NCBI RefSeq assembly: GCF_020511155.1
Contig: NZ_CP041216.1
Location: 1,612,001-1,676,000, forward strand
From: Shewanella glacialimarina
GTDB taxonomy: Bacteria; Pseudomonadota; Gammaproteobacteria; Enterobacterales; Shewanellaceae
Reading direction: 5' to 3'
DNA: 64,000 bases
Position 1 is the first letter of the stretch. Each line of letters begins with the position of its first letter. A program made the translations under genes and the position numbers. Below are positions 27,741 to 37,479 of the stretch, in pieces. The notes beneath the pieces were generated by a model. The model ran no database searches, had not been told where the DNA came from, and saw nothing but the letters and a program-made list of their open reading frames with translations.

Positions 27741-27810
27741 GAGATCTTTAATCGGGGATCTCGCTTTATAAGCCGTTTAAATAATAGGGCATTCACTATA
27801 GAACTTAGCT
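27723..27810. repeat. REP-like direct repeat, copy 1
   Basis: An 88-bp segment starting CACCATCACGTCATCCCC, with hairpin arms CCCCG and CGGGG around AGATCTTTAAT and a conserved tail GCCGTTTAAATAATAG...TTCACTATAGAAC. It is repeated almost exactly at 27976-28064. Hairpin sequences of the form GTCATCCC-n-GGGGATCTCG are common extragenic palindromes in proteobacteria. Confidence 0.85.
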
Positions 27811-27933
27811 ATCAGAACTACTGCGACACGCAGCAAGTTTGCCCCTGAAAGTAGGCTATGCCATTCATATCATAGATGGTCACCGCCGCGCTCACACCTG
27901 ATACTCGTTTAACTTCGATTAGCCCTTAATAGT

Positions 27934-27990
27934 TTCATCACTTCATCACTTCATCATTTGGTCATCTCACCATCTCACCATCACGTCATC
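27934..27990. repeat. Second octamer tract (CATCACTT-type) leading into REP copy 2
   Basis: CATCACTT, CATCACTT, CATCATTT, then TCATCTCA, CCATCTCA, CCATCACG, TCATCCCC: again steps of 8 bp that merge into the REP-like arm. It shares the period but not the exact octamer of the first tract. Confidence 0.7.
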
Positions 27991-28064
27991 CCCGGGATCT
28001 TTAATCGGGGATCTCGCTTTTGTAAGCCGTTTAAATAATAGTGCATTCACTATAGAACTCAGCT
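27976..28064. repeat. REP-like direct repeat, copy 2
   Basis: An 89-bp near-copy of 27723-27810, differing at a handful of positions. The remaining sequence 28065-28379 before the next gene carries no further repeat; it should hold the promoter of the amidohydrolase gene. Confidence 0.85.
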
Positions 28065-28379
28065 GCTAGTAAAGCTTCGACAAGCAGCACTTAACCGAAA
28101 AAGTGTCTCATCTGCAGCATACTTACTTCTGTGGAGCTATCGTGCTTTTAGAAATAACATGCAAAAACATATAAAGACTCTCTGGTTGCGAATTCTTGTG
28201 AAACAAAGAGTGCTACCTGACGATTTTAAAATCGTTGAAATTATAAGGACACTTGTAAAATCAATTGCTGGTAATCTAGCTTAAAAACATTGCCAGAATT
28301 CAATACCAATACGTTGCATTACGCATTGATGCTGTCTACTCTTCGTACTTTAAAAATAATAATAGAAAAAGGTATCTCT

Positions 28380-30458
28380 ATGCAGATTAAAATACCGTCA
28401 AAAATCTTCCAATCAATGATGTATAGCGTGCTGCTTATAACTATGGCCGGCTGTTCTCAGCAGTATGCTTCAGTCGAAAAAGCCGCTGTTGTTCAGCCGG
28501 CGCAAGAAAAGTTTAAAGTCATATTTGGTGGTACTGATGTTGGTGGCATGACAGTTAATCGTGATGGTCAAAACATCGACATTGATTTTTCATTCAGTAA
28601 TAACGGTCGCGGTGCCAGTTCACAAGAGGTGTTACAGCTGTCTGATAAAGGTTTACCCATTGATTGGCAAATTAGTGGTAAAACGGTTTTCGGCAATGAA
28701 GTGAATGAGCAGTTTAGCCTTAAAGGTAATAGGGTGAACTGGCAGAGTTCATCTGAAAGTGGCAGTGCTGAGTTTAACCCTGATGCGTTATTCATTGCGC
28801 AAAACGCTAGTCCTTATGCGCTTTACATCTACGCCAAAGCCTTGCTTGGGCAACCGACATTGTCATTATCGGCATTGCCTGCTGGCGAGCTGACGATTAG
28901 TCAGGTTAGTAAAGTTGTGCTTACCGATGCGAATAACGCTAAGGTGAATGCGACGATTTATGCCGTTAAAGGAATTAATCTTGACCCAAGTTATATTGCC
29001 CTTGATGACAATCAGCTAATGCTTGGATATTTGTCGCCACGTGTGGTGATTATTCGTGAGGGATTAGAAGCACAAAGTAAGGTGTTAAGTGATTTAGCGG
29101 CTAACTTGAATGCTAGCCGATTTGAAATAATTGCCCAGAAAGCGATTCATCAATATGACAAGCCGATACGGATTAACAACGTTAGAATATTTGACCCTGT
29201 AAGCCTGCAGCTGACTGCGGCTAAATCTGTTTTGCTTGAAAACGATAAAATTAAGGCTATTGAAGCCATGGTTGATTCGGCAAAAGAGGGCGAAGTACTC
29301 ATTGAGGGTAACGGTGGTACATTAATTCCTGGTTTGTATGAAATGCACGGCCACATGAGTGATAACGATGCCTTACTGAATGTATTGGCAGGCGTCACCT
29401 CTGTTAGAGATATGGGTAATGAAATTGACATTCTCGACCCATTAATCGACAAAATTGAAACTAATCAAATTATTGGCCCACGCATTACCAAAAGTGGTTT
29501 TATTGAGGGTAAAAGCGAGTTTTCCGCGGCGACCGGTGAGATAGCATCTACTGAGCAAGAAGCGGTTGACCTTGTGAATATGTACGGTGAAAAAGGCGGT
29601 TATTTTCAAATAAAAGTATACAGCTCGATTAATGGTGAGTGGGTACCTGCTATGGCTAAAGCCGCTAAAAAGCATGGTATGCGCATAACTGGGCATATTC
29701 CTGCTTTCTCAAACGCTGATGAAATGATTGCTGCAGGGTATGACGAAATTACCCATATCAACCAGGCAATGCTGAGTTGGGTGCTTGATAAAGATGAAGA
29801 TACGCGCACGCTTTATCGCATTACTGGCATGAAACGTTTTGTCGATTTAGACCTCAATAGCGACAAAGTACAACATACCTTAAATACTATGGTGGCAAAA
29901 AATATTGCGGTTGATCCCACCATCGTTATTCATGAATTAGGTTTAACGGCTAGAAACGGTGAAACCCGTATTGGCGTTAAAGATTATATCGACCATATGC
30001 CGATTGGCGAGCAAAGAAGCGCGAAAGTGGCCTTATTAAATGTAGCCGATGAACAAGAGGATAAAGATTATCGCCTAGCGTTTGATAAAGTGATTGAAAC
30101 ACTGGCATTGATGCACAAAAAAGGCATTTTACTGGTTCCGGGTACCGACTTAGGTGGCGCTTTTGAACTGCATCGTGAGTTAGAGTTATTCAAAAAAATA
30201 GGTATGACTAATGCTGAAGTATTGCGCCGGGCTTCTTATGATATGGCGAATTATTTAGGCTATGGCGAGCAGCTTGGCAGTATTGAAGTGGGTAAGTATG
30301 CTGACTTTTTCTTAGTGCCTGGTGATCCTATTGCAGATCTTCGTGCCATTAAGACGGTGGCTATGGTGTCAAAAGGCGGGGTTATTTATTTTCCGAGTGA
30401 AGTTTACCCTGAATTTGGCATAAAGCCTTTTACCGCAATTCCGACCGTTGTTGAATAA
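28380..30458 (+). CDS. Amidohydrolase-family lipoprotein
   Basis: 692 residues from the ATG at 28380, chosen because AAAGG lies 7 bp upstream and a lipoprotein signal follows (YSVLLITMAGC-S; lipobox TMAGC). The first ~270 residues are an uncharacterised beta-rich part; the rest is a metal-dependent amidohydrolase with the metal pair EMHGHMSD, a candidate carbamylated lysine in YFQIKVYSS, ITGHIPAFSNADEM, ITHIN and the final metal Asp in VPGTDLGG. It ends with the typical GSIEVGKYADFFLVPGDP. Substrate unknown; imidazolonepropionase-like or prolidase-like hydrolases are the nearest types. An outer-membrane anchored, periplasm-facing location is expected. Confidence 0.87.
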   Translation: MQIKIPSKIFQSMMYSVLLITMAGCSQQYASVEKAAVVQPAQEKFKVIFGGTDVGGMTVNRDGQNIDIDFSFSNNGRGASSQEVLQLSDKGLPIDWQISGKTVFGNEVNEQFSLKGNRVNWQSSSESGSAEFNPDALFIAQNASPYALYIYAKALLGQPTLSLSALPAGELTISQVSKVVLTDANNAKVNATIYAVKGINLDPSYIALDDNQLMLGYLSPRVVIIREGLEAQSKVLSDLAANLNASRFEIIAQKAIHQYDKPIRINNVRIFDPVSLQLTAAKSVLLENDKIKAIEAMVDSAKEGEVLIEGNGGTLIPGLYEMHGHMSDNDALLNVLAGVTSVRDMGNEIDILDPLIDKIETNQIIGPRITKSGFIEGKSEFSAATGEIASTEQEAVDLVNMYGEKGGYFQIKVYSSINGEWVPAMAKAAKKHGMRITGHIPAFSNADEMIAAGYDEITHINQAMLSWVLDKDEDTRTLYRITGMKRFVDLDLNSDKVQHTLNTMVAKNIAVDPTIVIHELGLTARNGETRIGVKDYIDHMPIGEQRSAKVALLNVADEQEDKDYRLAFDKVIETLALMHKKGILLVPGTDLGGAFELHRELELFKKIGMTNAEVLRRASYDMANYLGYGEQLGSIEVGKYADFFLVPGDPIADLRAIKTVAMVSKGGVIYFPSEVYPEFGIKPFTAIPTVVE

Positions 30459-30535
30459 CTAACTTGAGTGTGTTTGCTAAATAATGTGAACACCCTTTAA
30501 CGATAAAAAGCCTGTCGGCTCACATAGAGTTTTTA

Positions 30536-31492
30536 ATGATCATTCAACCACATGTTTATTTTATACCGTTAAATAATCAGCTTAGTCGAATTCAGTTTGA
30601 ACAGGGATTGGCATTAAGCTGGTTAACTGAGGATGAAATAAACAAGGTGCATCGTTATAAAGCTGAGCAGGCTCAACATAATGCATTACAGGTTCGGTTA
30701 GCATTGCGGGCGGTTTTATCCATGCACAGTGATGTGCTTCCACATCAATGGTTATTTGAATATGGTGATAAAGGTAAGCCAAGTTTATCTGCTGAGCTAT
30801 TTGAGCAAACGGGGTTACATTTTAACTTAAGCCACAGTGGTGACTGGTTAATGATTGGAGTGTTGCTCTGTGCTGAAGCTAGCTCTGGTATTAGCTCTGG
30901 TGATAGTGAACGTCGCCATTATGGTGTGTTCAAGGCGATATTATTTGGTCTTGATATTGAACGTGTGCGTGCCAGTACCCATATTCAGCCTATTTTGAAT
31001 CATTACTTTACTGACAATGAAGTGGCTGATTTAGTCGCCTTACCTGATGCGCTACAACGGCAACGTTTTTTTGATTTATGGACCTTAAAAGAAGCCTTTA
31101 TTAAAGCGACGGGTAAGGGATTAGCACAATCATTAAGCTCATTTTCGTTTTCATTTAATGATAACAAGGTGTTTCAAGCAGACTGTTTTTCTGTATCTAA
31201 AAATGCGCCTGCTGTTGCGTTTGAATCTGCTGTTGTCAAGGCCGCTGAGCGCGCGCCATCACCGATATTATGCCGCCATGATGACGTGCATTTTACTGCT
31301 CCGGTTACCGATAACTCACAATGGACTTGCCGCTTTGGGCGCTTGACTGACAGCTATCGATTCAGTTTTTGTATCGGGACGGATGCTGTATTGAGTGGCA
31401 GTAATGAAAATGGTAGTGATGATTTAGCGGGTGGTGTAAAAATCACTGAGCCAATAATGGTATTAACATCATTGGCTCAGTTGTTGTCTTAA
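30536..31492 (+). CDS. 4'-phosphopantetheinyl transferase (Sfp type)
   Basis: 318 residues, longer than Sfp (~225) because of insertions around residues 115-130 and a C-terminal addition. Core motifs: KPSLSAE..GLHFNLSHSGDWLM, the Mg-binding GLDIERVR, and FFDLWTLKEAFIKATGKGL. It transfers phosphopantetheine from CoA to carrier proteins. Shewanella species making EPA need such an enzyme (PfaE) for polyunsaturated fatty-acid synthase; whether this is that enzyme or serves another carrier cannot be decided, as no carrier-protein gene is nearby. A 10-11-bp inverted repeat lies in the last codons. Confidence 0.88.
   Translation: MIIQPHVYFIPLNNQLSRIQFEQGLALSWLTEDEINKVHRYKAEQAQHNALQVRLALRAVLSMHSDVLPHQWLFEYGDKGKPSLSAELFEQTGLHFNLSHSGDWLMIGVLLCAEASSGISSGDSERRHYGVFKAILFGLDIERVRASTHIQPILNHYFTDNEVADLVALPDALQRQRFFDLWTLKEAFIKATGKGLAQSLSSFSFSFNDNKVFQADCFSVSKNAPAVAFESAVVKAAERAPSPILCRHDDVHFTAPVTDNSQWTCRFGRLTDSYRFSFCIGTDAVLSGSNENGSDDLAGGVKITEPIMVLTSLAQLLS
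31445..31481. terminator. Hairpin inside the 3' end of the phosphopantetheinyl transferase gene
   Basis: CTGAGCCAAT (31446-31455) pairs with ATTGGCTCAG (31471-31480) within the last codons. On the minus strand it is followed by TGATTTTT, so it may end transcription of the convergent S10 peptidase gene. On the plus strand the following sequence is only weakly U-rich. Confidence 0.5.
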
Positions 31493-31548
31493 TTATTGTG
31501 AACAACGATTGTGATCAAATACTGTTGTGATCAACTGTTGTCAACAGC

Positions 31549-33126
31549 TTAGTACTTAGCCGCTTGGTCTGGTTTTGGTAAACTAGAGAGAATAAATTCG
31601 CGTAAATCTTGATTAGATTGCTTTAAATCCTCATAACGTAAATACATCATATGGCCACTTCGATATCCTTTAAACGACAGTCTGTTTTTCATCAAGCCGC
31701 TGCGGTCTAACTGCCACATGGTGTACTTGGCATCAAAATAATTGGTTGCGCCATCATAATAACCTGATTGGATCATGACATTTAGGTAGGGGTTTTGTGC
31801 CATCGCTAAACGCAAGTCCTCACCAGAATGATCATTACTTCTATCCCACGGATGAACCGGGCCAAACATGTTGTATTTTATATCCGTTTTGTAATTTAAT
31901 TCAGTGCGAAGATAATCATTAATTGCTGGGGTAAAGCTGTGCAACCATGAAGTAAGCTCTGCGTTGTAATCTGGGCGTGCGCCGACTGTTTTTTCATCAA
32001 TACCTAAGTAGCGCGAGTCTAATCGTCCAACCGTTTGTTGACGTTCACGCAGTAAGGTTTTCCAAAAGTAGTCGGTGTCGATATCTAGATTACTTTGCAA
32101 TACTTCAGTCACACTTAAGCCTGAATAATGCGCCACTTGCTTAGCAATACGTTGTTTTTCTTCATCATCAATAAAGCTTCCCTTGGCTAATGCTGGCAAG
32201 TACTGGTTAATGGTAAAGTTTTCAACCTCGGCAAGTAGCGGGGTTAAATCCTGCTGCTGTAGATCTTCTGCTAATACCTTATGATACCAGGCGGTTGCGG
32301 CAAAATAGGGCAGGCGATTAGCGGTTTTTACCGGCCCATTACGTTCTATACCTATGTCGGTAGGTGACACTAGGATGACGCCATTAGGATACATCCATTG
32401 GTTTTTTTGTAACTCTAGTGCTAATCCCGATACTCTTGTGGTGCCATAGCTTTCACCGATTAAATACTTAGGTGAGCGCCAACGCTCGTTTCGTGACACA
32501 AAGGTAGTGATCCATTCTGCTAAATAACTCACATCAGCATTGACACCGAAAAACATTTTCTGTTGCTCATCTTTAGAAGGCATTTTGCCTTCTGCATCGG
32601 GCAGGACACGTGAGTAACCGGTATTAACCGGGTTAACGAATACAATATCGGCCACATCTAAAATAGAGTAATCATTACTTTTTACCCCATATGGCTGTAA
32701 TGGGTAGCCTTCATTATCAACATTGAGTACGCGCGGCCCTGTGTAGGCAACATGCATCCACACCGATGCTGAACCTGGACCGCCGTTAAAAGAGATAACC
32801 AGAGGGCGGCTACTATTATCTTTAATATCAGTGCGTTGGTAATAAGTATAAAATAGAGTGGCGGTAGGGTTACCTTGTTCGTCCCAAACGGGTTGCGTGC
32901 CGGTAGTCGCGCTATAGGCTATTTTTTTATCTAATATAGTCGTTTTGTGCTCAGTGATAACTGTCTGATCGATTGGTATTTGACGTTTTACCCTGTCAGC
33001 TGTGTTACTGCTGTTATTAGTACTGCTATTACTCGTACTATTGTCGGCTGCATAACTGGCTGAGGTGGATAAACTTAATTGCATGCAAAATAGTACAGTA
33101 CAGGATGTGACCAGAAGTTTGCGCAT
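31549..33126 (-). CDS. S10-family serine carboxypeptidase-like protein
   Basis: 525 residues with a signal peptide (SCTVLFCMQLSLSTSASYAA) and a low-complexity Ser/Asn linker. The alpha/beta-hydrolase fold shows the oxyanion motif ISFNGGPGSASVWMH, the nucleophile GESYGTTRVSG, the Asp in IQSGYYDGATNYFDAKY and the His in YRSGHMMYLR, the order of the S10 triad. Members remove C-terminal amino acids from peptides at acid to neutral pH; a periplasmic or secreted location is expected. It appears to be a single-gene unit. Confidence 0.88.
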   Translation of the reverse strand: MRKLLVTSCTVLFCMQLSLSTSASYAADNSTSNSSTNNSSNTADRVKRQIPIDQTVITEHKTTILDKKIAYSATTGTQPVWDEQGNPTATLFYTYYQRTDIKDNSSRPLVISFNGGPGSASVWMHVAYTGPRVLNVDNEGYPLQPYGVKSNDYSILDVADIVFVNPVNTGYSRVLPDAEGKMPSKDEQQKMFFGVNADVSYLAEWITTFVSRNERWRSPKYLIGESYGTTRVSGLALELQKNQWMYPNGVILVSPTDIGIERNGPVKTANRLPYFAATAWYHKVLAEDLQQQDLTPLLAEVENFTINQYLPALAKGSFIDDEEKQRIAKQVAHYSGLSVTEVLQSNLDIDTDYFWKTLLRERQQTVGRLDSRYLGIDEKTVGARPDYNAELTSWLHSFTPAINDYLRTELNYKTDIKYNMFGPVHPWDRSNDHSGEDLRLAMAQNPYLNVMIQSGYYDGATNYFDAKYTMWQLDRSGLMKNRLSFKGYRSGHMMYLRYEDLKQSNQDLREFILSSLPKPDQAAKY

Positions 33127-33226
33127 GGTAAAGTCTCATTTTTTGTTAGGATTTAACTGCAGATTAACATGTAACTCGACAAACAGAGTTCAGTCAGCAT
33201 TACCAATTTGTAACACTTTGTATAAC

Positions 33227-33264
33227 AAAAAGCCGCCATCAATATAAATTGATGGCGGCTTTTT
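33227..33264. terminator. Strong hairpin terminator after the alkylsulfatase gene
   Basis: AAAAGCCGCCATCAAT pairs with ATTGATGGCGGCTTTT around a short AT loop. The A and T runs make it usable from both sides; the minus-strand alkylsulfatase ends 32 bp before it. Confidence 0.92.
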
Positions 33265-33295
33265 ATTCGCTGCTGTGCTTATTTAGCTGATGTCG

Positions 33296-35296
33296 TTATT
33301 TAGCTAAAGGCACTATTTCAAATTGTTCGTCAAATTGAACCAAGGTTGATGCAATTTTGCCAAAGGCAGTTTGATCACCGGTTAACTTGGCTTGCTTAGT
33401 TTCAAGTAATGACTTTAAGTTTGTTTGCCCAAGTAAAATTTTAGTCACATCATGCTGGTTGATGGTTAATGTGGCGCTAGCCGTTTTCAGTGTGTCTACT
33501 TTCACGTTACTTAAGTTGCCGTTACTTAATTCAACATACAACTTATTGTCTGATTGCACGTCAGGGTTAACCACATTTAGGCTAACAAATCCGACTTCAG
33601 CCGCTTTTATGCTGTCGACTTTTACCGCTAAAAAGTCAAATAAGGTCGACATATCCATTTCACTTAATACATCCGCAGATGCCGATTTTGGTGCGCCGGG
33701 TTTAATACCCACCCGCAGCTCTTGGGCGCCTGTTAAGTATATATTTCTCCACCCAGCGCCCTCGGCTTGATAGCCTAATTGCTCATAAGTGTCTGCTAAC
33801 ATGTCTCTAGCCACTTTGTGGGTAGGCTCTGCAACCACGACCTTATTTAATACTGTGGCGACAAAACGATACTCACCCTGGCTGAAATCTTCTTTAGCAT
33901 TGGCTATGATGTTATCAACTCCGCCCATATAGCGCACAAATTGAGTGGCTTCTGATTGTGTGGGTAATGGATTTAGGTTGGCTGGATTCATGTCAAAGTA
34001 GCCTAAATACATGTTGTATACCGCTTTGGCATTATGGCTGTAGGTGCCGTGATATCCGTTGGTATACCAAACATCTTTTACGTTTTGCGGTATGGTGTCC
34101 ATAATCGCATCACCAATATCCTGTATCACTACGCCCTGGTTGGCTAAACGTAAAGATTGGTTGTGCACCAAGCCATAGTTGTCACGTTGCATACGTAGGT
34201 AATCATTCACTTCAGTGTTACCCCAAACCGGTGCTGAGTGAGAAGCAAAAGCCACTTGCACATCTTCACCAAATGCATTGATCATTTCATTAATGTCTTT
34301 TGACCATTTTAATGCGTCCCTGACTTTAGCGCCTCGAAGCGTGTACACATTATGCATGCCGTCATAGGTTAGCTCTGCGGTCCATAGGGCTTTCATTGAT
34401 GGAATATAGGTGACCATCTCACTTGCACCTTCTGTACCTGATGCGTCCATAAACACCATTTCAATACCGTCGATTGTTAAGGTTTCCCATTTACCTTTTT
34501 GATTTAGCTCATAATCAGGTTTAACGTAGGTGACTTCACCTTTTGACAAGCCTTTGGCTAATGCAGCATCAACAATACCGTGAGCGTGCTTACCTAATGT
34601 TGCACCATATTGATAAGCGGCGCGACGACTCATTGCATTACCCGCCAAGACGTTTTCATCGACAATTTCAGTGGTGATGTTGTGCGATCCATATACCTTC
34701 ACATCTGGAAACATCTGTTGTACGCCTCTTGCCCCGCCAAAATGGTCGGCATGGCTGTGCGAGTAAAGCATGGCAACAACGGGTAGATCATTGCCTTCAG
34801 GTAGGTTGGCTAAGGCAAATTTTAACGACTGGCTGGCAGCTTCTTTTGTCAGCAACACATCATATAAAATCCAGCCGGTTTTACCGCGAATAAGGGTTAA
34901 ATTAGATAAGTCAGTCCCTCTCACTTGATAAATACCATCAGTGACCTTGTACAAACCATCTGACACCATATTAAGCTGAGCTTGACGGTATAAAGATGGG
35001 TTAACTGAGTCTGGGTATTGTTCACTTATAAAGCTAAATTCCGCCCGCAGAATGGCTTCTGTTTCTTTATCGAGTTTAGTGATGAGTTGATGATTAAAGC
35101 GCTTAAACGCGGTTTTATCTTCAAATTTCAATGTGCTTGCAACCGCTTTATTTGCGTCAATTGTCGCCTGGGTTGCTGGCTTACCTTGATAATCAACACT
35201 GATATGGTCGTGCTCATGTTGAGCTGCAAACGCATTAAGTGCGAAGGTGTTGATGATAACAAAAGCGATAGTCGTTTTTTTCATTTTCATTCTCAC
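33296..35296 (-). CDS. Alkyl/aryl-sulfatase of the metallo-beta-lactamase fold (SdsA/BDS1 type)
   Basis: 666 residues with a signal peptide (IAFVIINTFALNAFA). The MBL core has VAMLYSHSHADHFGGARGVQ, the second metal ligands in the VFMDASGTEGASEM and FASHSAPVWG segments, the dimerisation helices after it, and a C-terminal SCP2-like domain (SEMDMSTLFDFLAVKVDS onward) that binds the alkyl chain. The family hydrolyses linear primary alkyl sulfates such as dodecyl sulfate. The start may be at 35296 or a few codons in (MKKTTIAF). A divergent LysR-type gene 153 bp away is the likely regulator. Confidence 0.92.
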   Translation of the reverse strand: MRMKMKKTTIAFVIINTFALNAFAAQHEHDHISVDYQGKPATQATIDANKAVASTLKFEDKTAFKRFNHQLITKLDKETEAILRAEFSFISEQYPDSVNPSLYRQAQLNMVSDGLYKVTDGIYQVRGTDLSNLTLIRGKTGWILYDVLLTKEAASQSLKFALANLPEGNDLPVVAMLYSHSHADHFGGARGVQQMFPDVKVYGSHNITTEIVDENVLAGNAMSRRAAYQYGATLGKHAHGIVDAALAKGLSKGEVTYVKPDYELNQKGKWETLTIDGIEMVFMDASGTEGASEMVTYIPSMKALWTAELTYDGMHNVYTLRGAKVRDALKWSKDINEMINAFGEDVQVAFASHSAPVWGNTEVNDYLRMQRDNYGLVHNQSLRLANQGVVIQDIGDAIMDTIPQNVKDVWYTNGYHGTYSHNAKAVYNMYLGYFDMNPANLNPLPTQSEATQFVRYMGGVDNIIANAKEDFSQGEYRFVATVLNKVVVAEPTHKVARDMLADTYEQLGYQAEGAGWRNIYLTGAQELRVGIKPGAPKSASADVLSEMDMSTLFDFLAVKVDSIKAAEVGFVSLNVVNPDVQSDNKLYVELSNGNLSNVKVDTLKTASATLTINQHDVTKILLGQTNLKSLLETKQAKLTGDQTAFGKIASTLVQFDEQFEIVPLAK

Positions 35297-35390
35297 TGTA
35301 TTGTAATGTTAAAATAAGCTGTTGTTTAAACTTGATGTACTTATAGTAACCAGCTAAATGCAAAAGATAACTATAGCTAACAATTGGTAA

Positions 35391-35411
35391 TACATTTATT
35401 GTATAAATGTA
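35391..35411. promoter_or_regulatory. Inverted repeat between alkylsulfatase and LysR genes
   Basis: TACATTTA and TAAATGTA, perfect 8-bp arms with a TTGTA spacer, lie 38 bp upstream of the LysR-type start. It contains a T-N11-A core as expected of LysR operators and is placed for autoregulation and control of the divergent sulfatase. Binding is inferred. Confidence 0.5.
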
Positions 35412-35449
35412 ATCGGGGTGAGAGAACGATAGGGTTTAAGGTGGAATGA

Positions 35450-36397
35450 GTGAAAGTCAAGCAAACGCGGGTATCTGAAAATATTGATATATTTAGTCAG
35501 TTAGATCTCAATTTAATTAGAGTTTTTTGCACTGTGTGTGAATTGAATTCTATAACCCTTGCCGCCGAGAAGCTTGACTTAACCCAGTCATCGGTAAGTA
35601 ATGCCTTAATACGGCTTAAAAAAACCTTAGGATGTGAATTGTTTATTCGAGTCGGCAGGGGTATTTCACCTACATCAACCGGCTATTTTTTGTATGAAAG
35701 CCTGTCGCCTTTAATGACGCAGTTAGCGCAAACCCTTCAGTCGGTTCAAGATTTTGACCCTAAGTTATCTACTCGGGTATTTCAGGTTTATGCTAACGAG
35801 GTGTTAATCGATTTGCTGCAACCTGTCATTTATCAGGCTTTGCTAGACACTAATATTGAGATTATTTTTCGTGAAGCGCCATTAAGTGAAGATCAATTAT
35901 ATGAAGACTTATCACATAATAAAGTCGATTTAGCGTTAGATATTGCTTTGCCGTATTACCGCAATGTGAAGCATAAGCTAATCGCACAAGAGAGCTTGGC
36001 TTGTATTGTTAGACAAGATCACCCTGAGTTTTTAGACAGTATATCGTTTGAGCAATTTTTTAATGCTAAACATGTATTGTATAAAATGCGCCGTGAAAAC
36101 CAGACAGTAATAGAGTTTTCTTCAATTGAGAAAATGCCTATGCGTAATGTCTATTCTGAGCAGTCTTCACTGTTGAGTATGATGTCGATGGTCAGTAAAT
36201 CTGATGCGATTGGTATTTCTTCGCAAACTTATGCGAAAAGTTACGCTAAGTTATTTAATTTACGAATATTACCGCTGCCGTTTGACACTAAGCCAATCAA
36301 TATATATAGCATTTGGCCGACTCGTTACCATAAAGATAAAGCCAGTCAGTGGTTAAGGGAGTTAATCAGCGTGAGTATGGCGGAATCATTTGGTTAA
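35450..36397 (+). CDS. LysR-type transcription regulator
   Basis: 315 residues. The N-terminal winged HTH is clear (LDLNLIRVFCTVCELNSIT... AEKLDLTQSSVSNALIRLKKTLG, with FIRVGRGISPTSTG), followed by the two-lobed effector domain (VFQVYANEVLIDLLQPVIY ... IFREAPLSEDQLYEDLSHNKVDLALDI). It starts with GTG at 35450 behind AAGGTGGA. An overlapping ATG four bases earlier is in another frame and stops at once. Divergence from the alkylsulfatase suggests that enzyme as a target; the inducer is unknown. Confidence 0.88.
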   Translation: MKVKQTRVSENIDIFSQLDLNLIRVFCTVCELNSITLAAEKLDLTQSSVSNALIRLKKTLGCELFIRVGRGISPTSTGYFLYESLSPLMTQLAQTLQSVQDFDPKLSTRVFQVYANEVLIDLLQPVIYQALLDTNIEIIFREAPLSEDQLYEDLSHNKVDLALDIALPYYRNVKHKLIAQESLACIVRQDHPEFLDSISFEQFFNAKHVLYKMRRENQTVIEFSSIEKMPMRNVYSEQSSLLSMMSMVSKSDAIGISSQTYAKSYAKLFNLRILPLPFDTKPINIYSIWPTRYHKDKASQWLRELISVSMAESFG

Positions 36398-36442
36398 TGG
36401 CTTATATCGCCACTAACCAATTATTGCCATTAACCGATTTTT
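36392..36442 (+). terminator. Possible terminator overlapping the LysR-gene stop
   Basis: GGTTAATGGC (36392-36401), containing the stop codon, pairs with GCCATTAACC (36426-36435), then GATTTTT. The 24-nt loop is long, so strength is uncertain. Confidence 0.45.
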
Positions 36443-36567
36443 CAATGCTTAAGACATTTGTGAATCTTTCAGGCAGTGCTTGTAGCGGTTTTCTACTGCG
36501 TTATTGTCTGTATTAAACGGCTACAAACTGCTGCAAAATTCATCTTGAAAGGTTAATAGCGCCTAGC

Positions 36568-37425
36568 TTACTGTCTTGCTAAACGATTTGATTCCGGTGG
36601 ATTTTCAAAATCACTGCGATACGGGTTAATGTCTAGACCGCCTCGTCGTGTATAGCGTGCATAAACAGTTAATTTTGAACAGCCGCAATAGCGTTTTAAA
36701 TCAACAAAAATCCGCTCGATACATTGCTCATGGAACTCATTATGCTGACGGAAAGATATCAAATAGCGTAACAGCTTTTCACGGTCTATTTTTGGCCCTT
36801 GATAACGGATCATCACGCTACCCCAATCTGGCTGAGACGTAATTAAGCAATTAGACTTCAGCAGGTTAGAGTTTAGGGTTTCAGCAACGTTTTTTTCTTC
36901 AGAGCCACTGCCCAACAACAAGTCAGAGTTAAAGTCATAATTGTCGACTTCAATGTCCAGATCATCAATACAGGTACCTGGCAGTTCAACGATTCGTTCT
37001 AGATTAAAGTGTTTAGGCTCAATCACTTTAACAACCACATCACCCTGGGCGCAGTTTGCTAAGTCTTTTTGTAATATTTGCTCAACGGTGGAAACACTGT
37101 CGAATTTTGTCTGATTAAAGCTGTTTAAGTACAACTTAAATGACTTTGATTCGATTAAATTAACACTGTTTATATCAAGGCTGACTTCAGCGATGGCAAC
37201 CATTGGCTTACCTTTGCTGTTTAGCCAAGATAATTCATAAGCTGTCCAGATATCTGTGCCATGAAAGGGTAAATCATTGCTTAAATCAATAGCATTTCGG
37301 TTCAGTTTACGCGGGACCCCTTGCAGCAGTGATACATCGTACTCAGCTTGATACTCGGTTGTTTGGCCTAAAGTTAGGCCTTTGAGTGCTTCTGCATCAC
37401 TATAAGGATCGTGATTGTGTGTCAT
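36568..37425 (-). CDS. queF: NADPH-dependent 7-cyano-7-deazaguanine reductase
   Basis: 285 residues, the long (YqcD-type) QueF made of two tunnelling-fold halves. The substrate/NADPH motif [17 protein letters not shown] and the catalytic cysteine in [13 protein letters not shown] are both present. It reduces preQ0 to preQ1 in queuosine biosynthesis for tRNA. It is divergent from syd, as in Shewanella genomes. No preQ1 riboswitch was recognised upstream. Confidence 0.95.
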   Translation of the reverse strand: MTHNHDPYSDAEALKGLTLGQTTEYQAEYDVSLLQGVPRKLNRNAIDLSNDLPFHGTDIWTAYELSWLNSKGKPMVAIAEVSLDINSVNLIESKSFKLYLNSFNQTKFDSVSTVEQILQKDLANCAQGDVVVKVIEPKHFNLERIVELPGTCIDDLDIEVDNYDFNSDLLLGSGSEEKNVAETLNSNLLKSNCLITSQPDWGSVMIRYQGPKIDREKLLRYLISFRQHNEFHEQCIERIFVDLKRYCGCSKLTVYARYTRRGGLDINPYRSDFENPPESNRLARQ

Positions 37426-37479
37426 CTAATCGGTTTCCATGTCAAAATATCGCTTTATTATAAACTACGAGAAGCACTA

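Noticed and set aside
33065-33247. 60-codon ORF across the start of the S10 peptidase gene
   Set aside because: Runs through the promoter and into the terminator hairpin; not credible as a gene.
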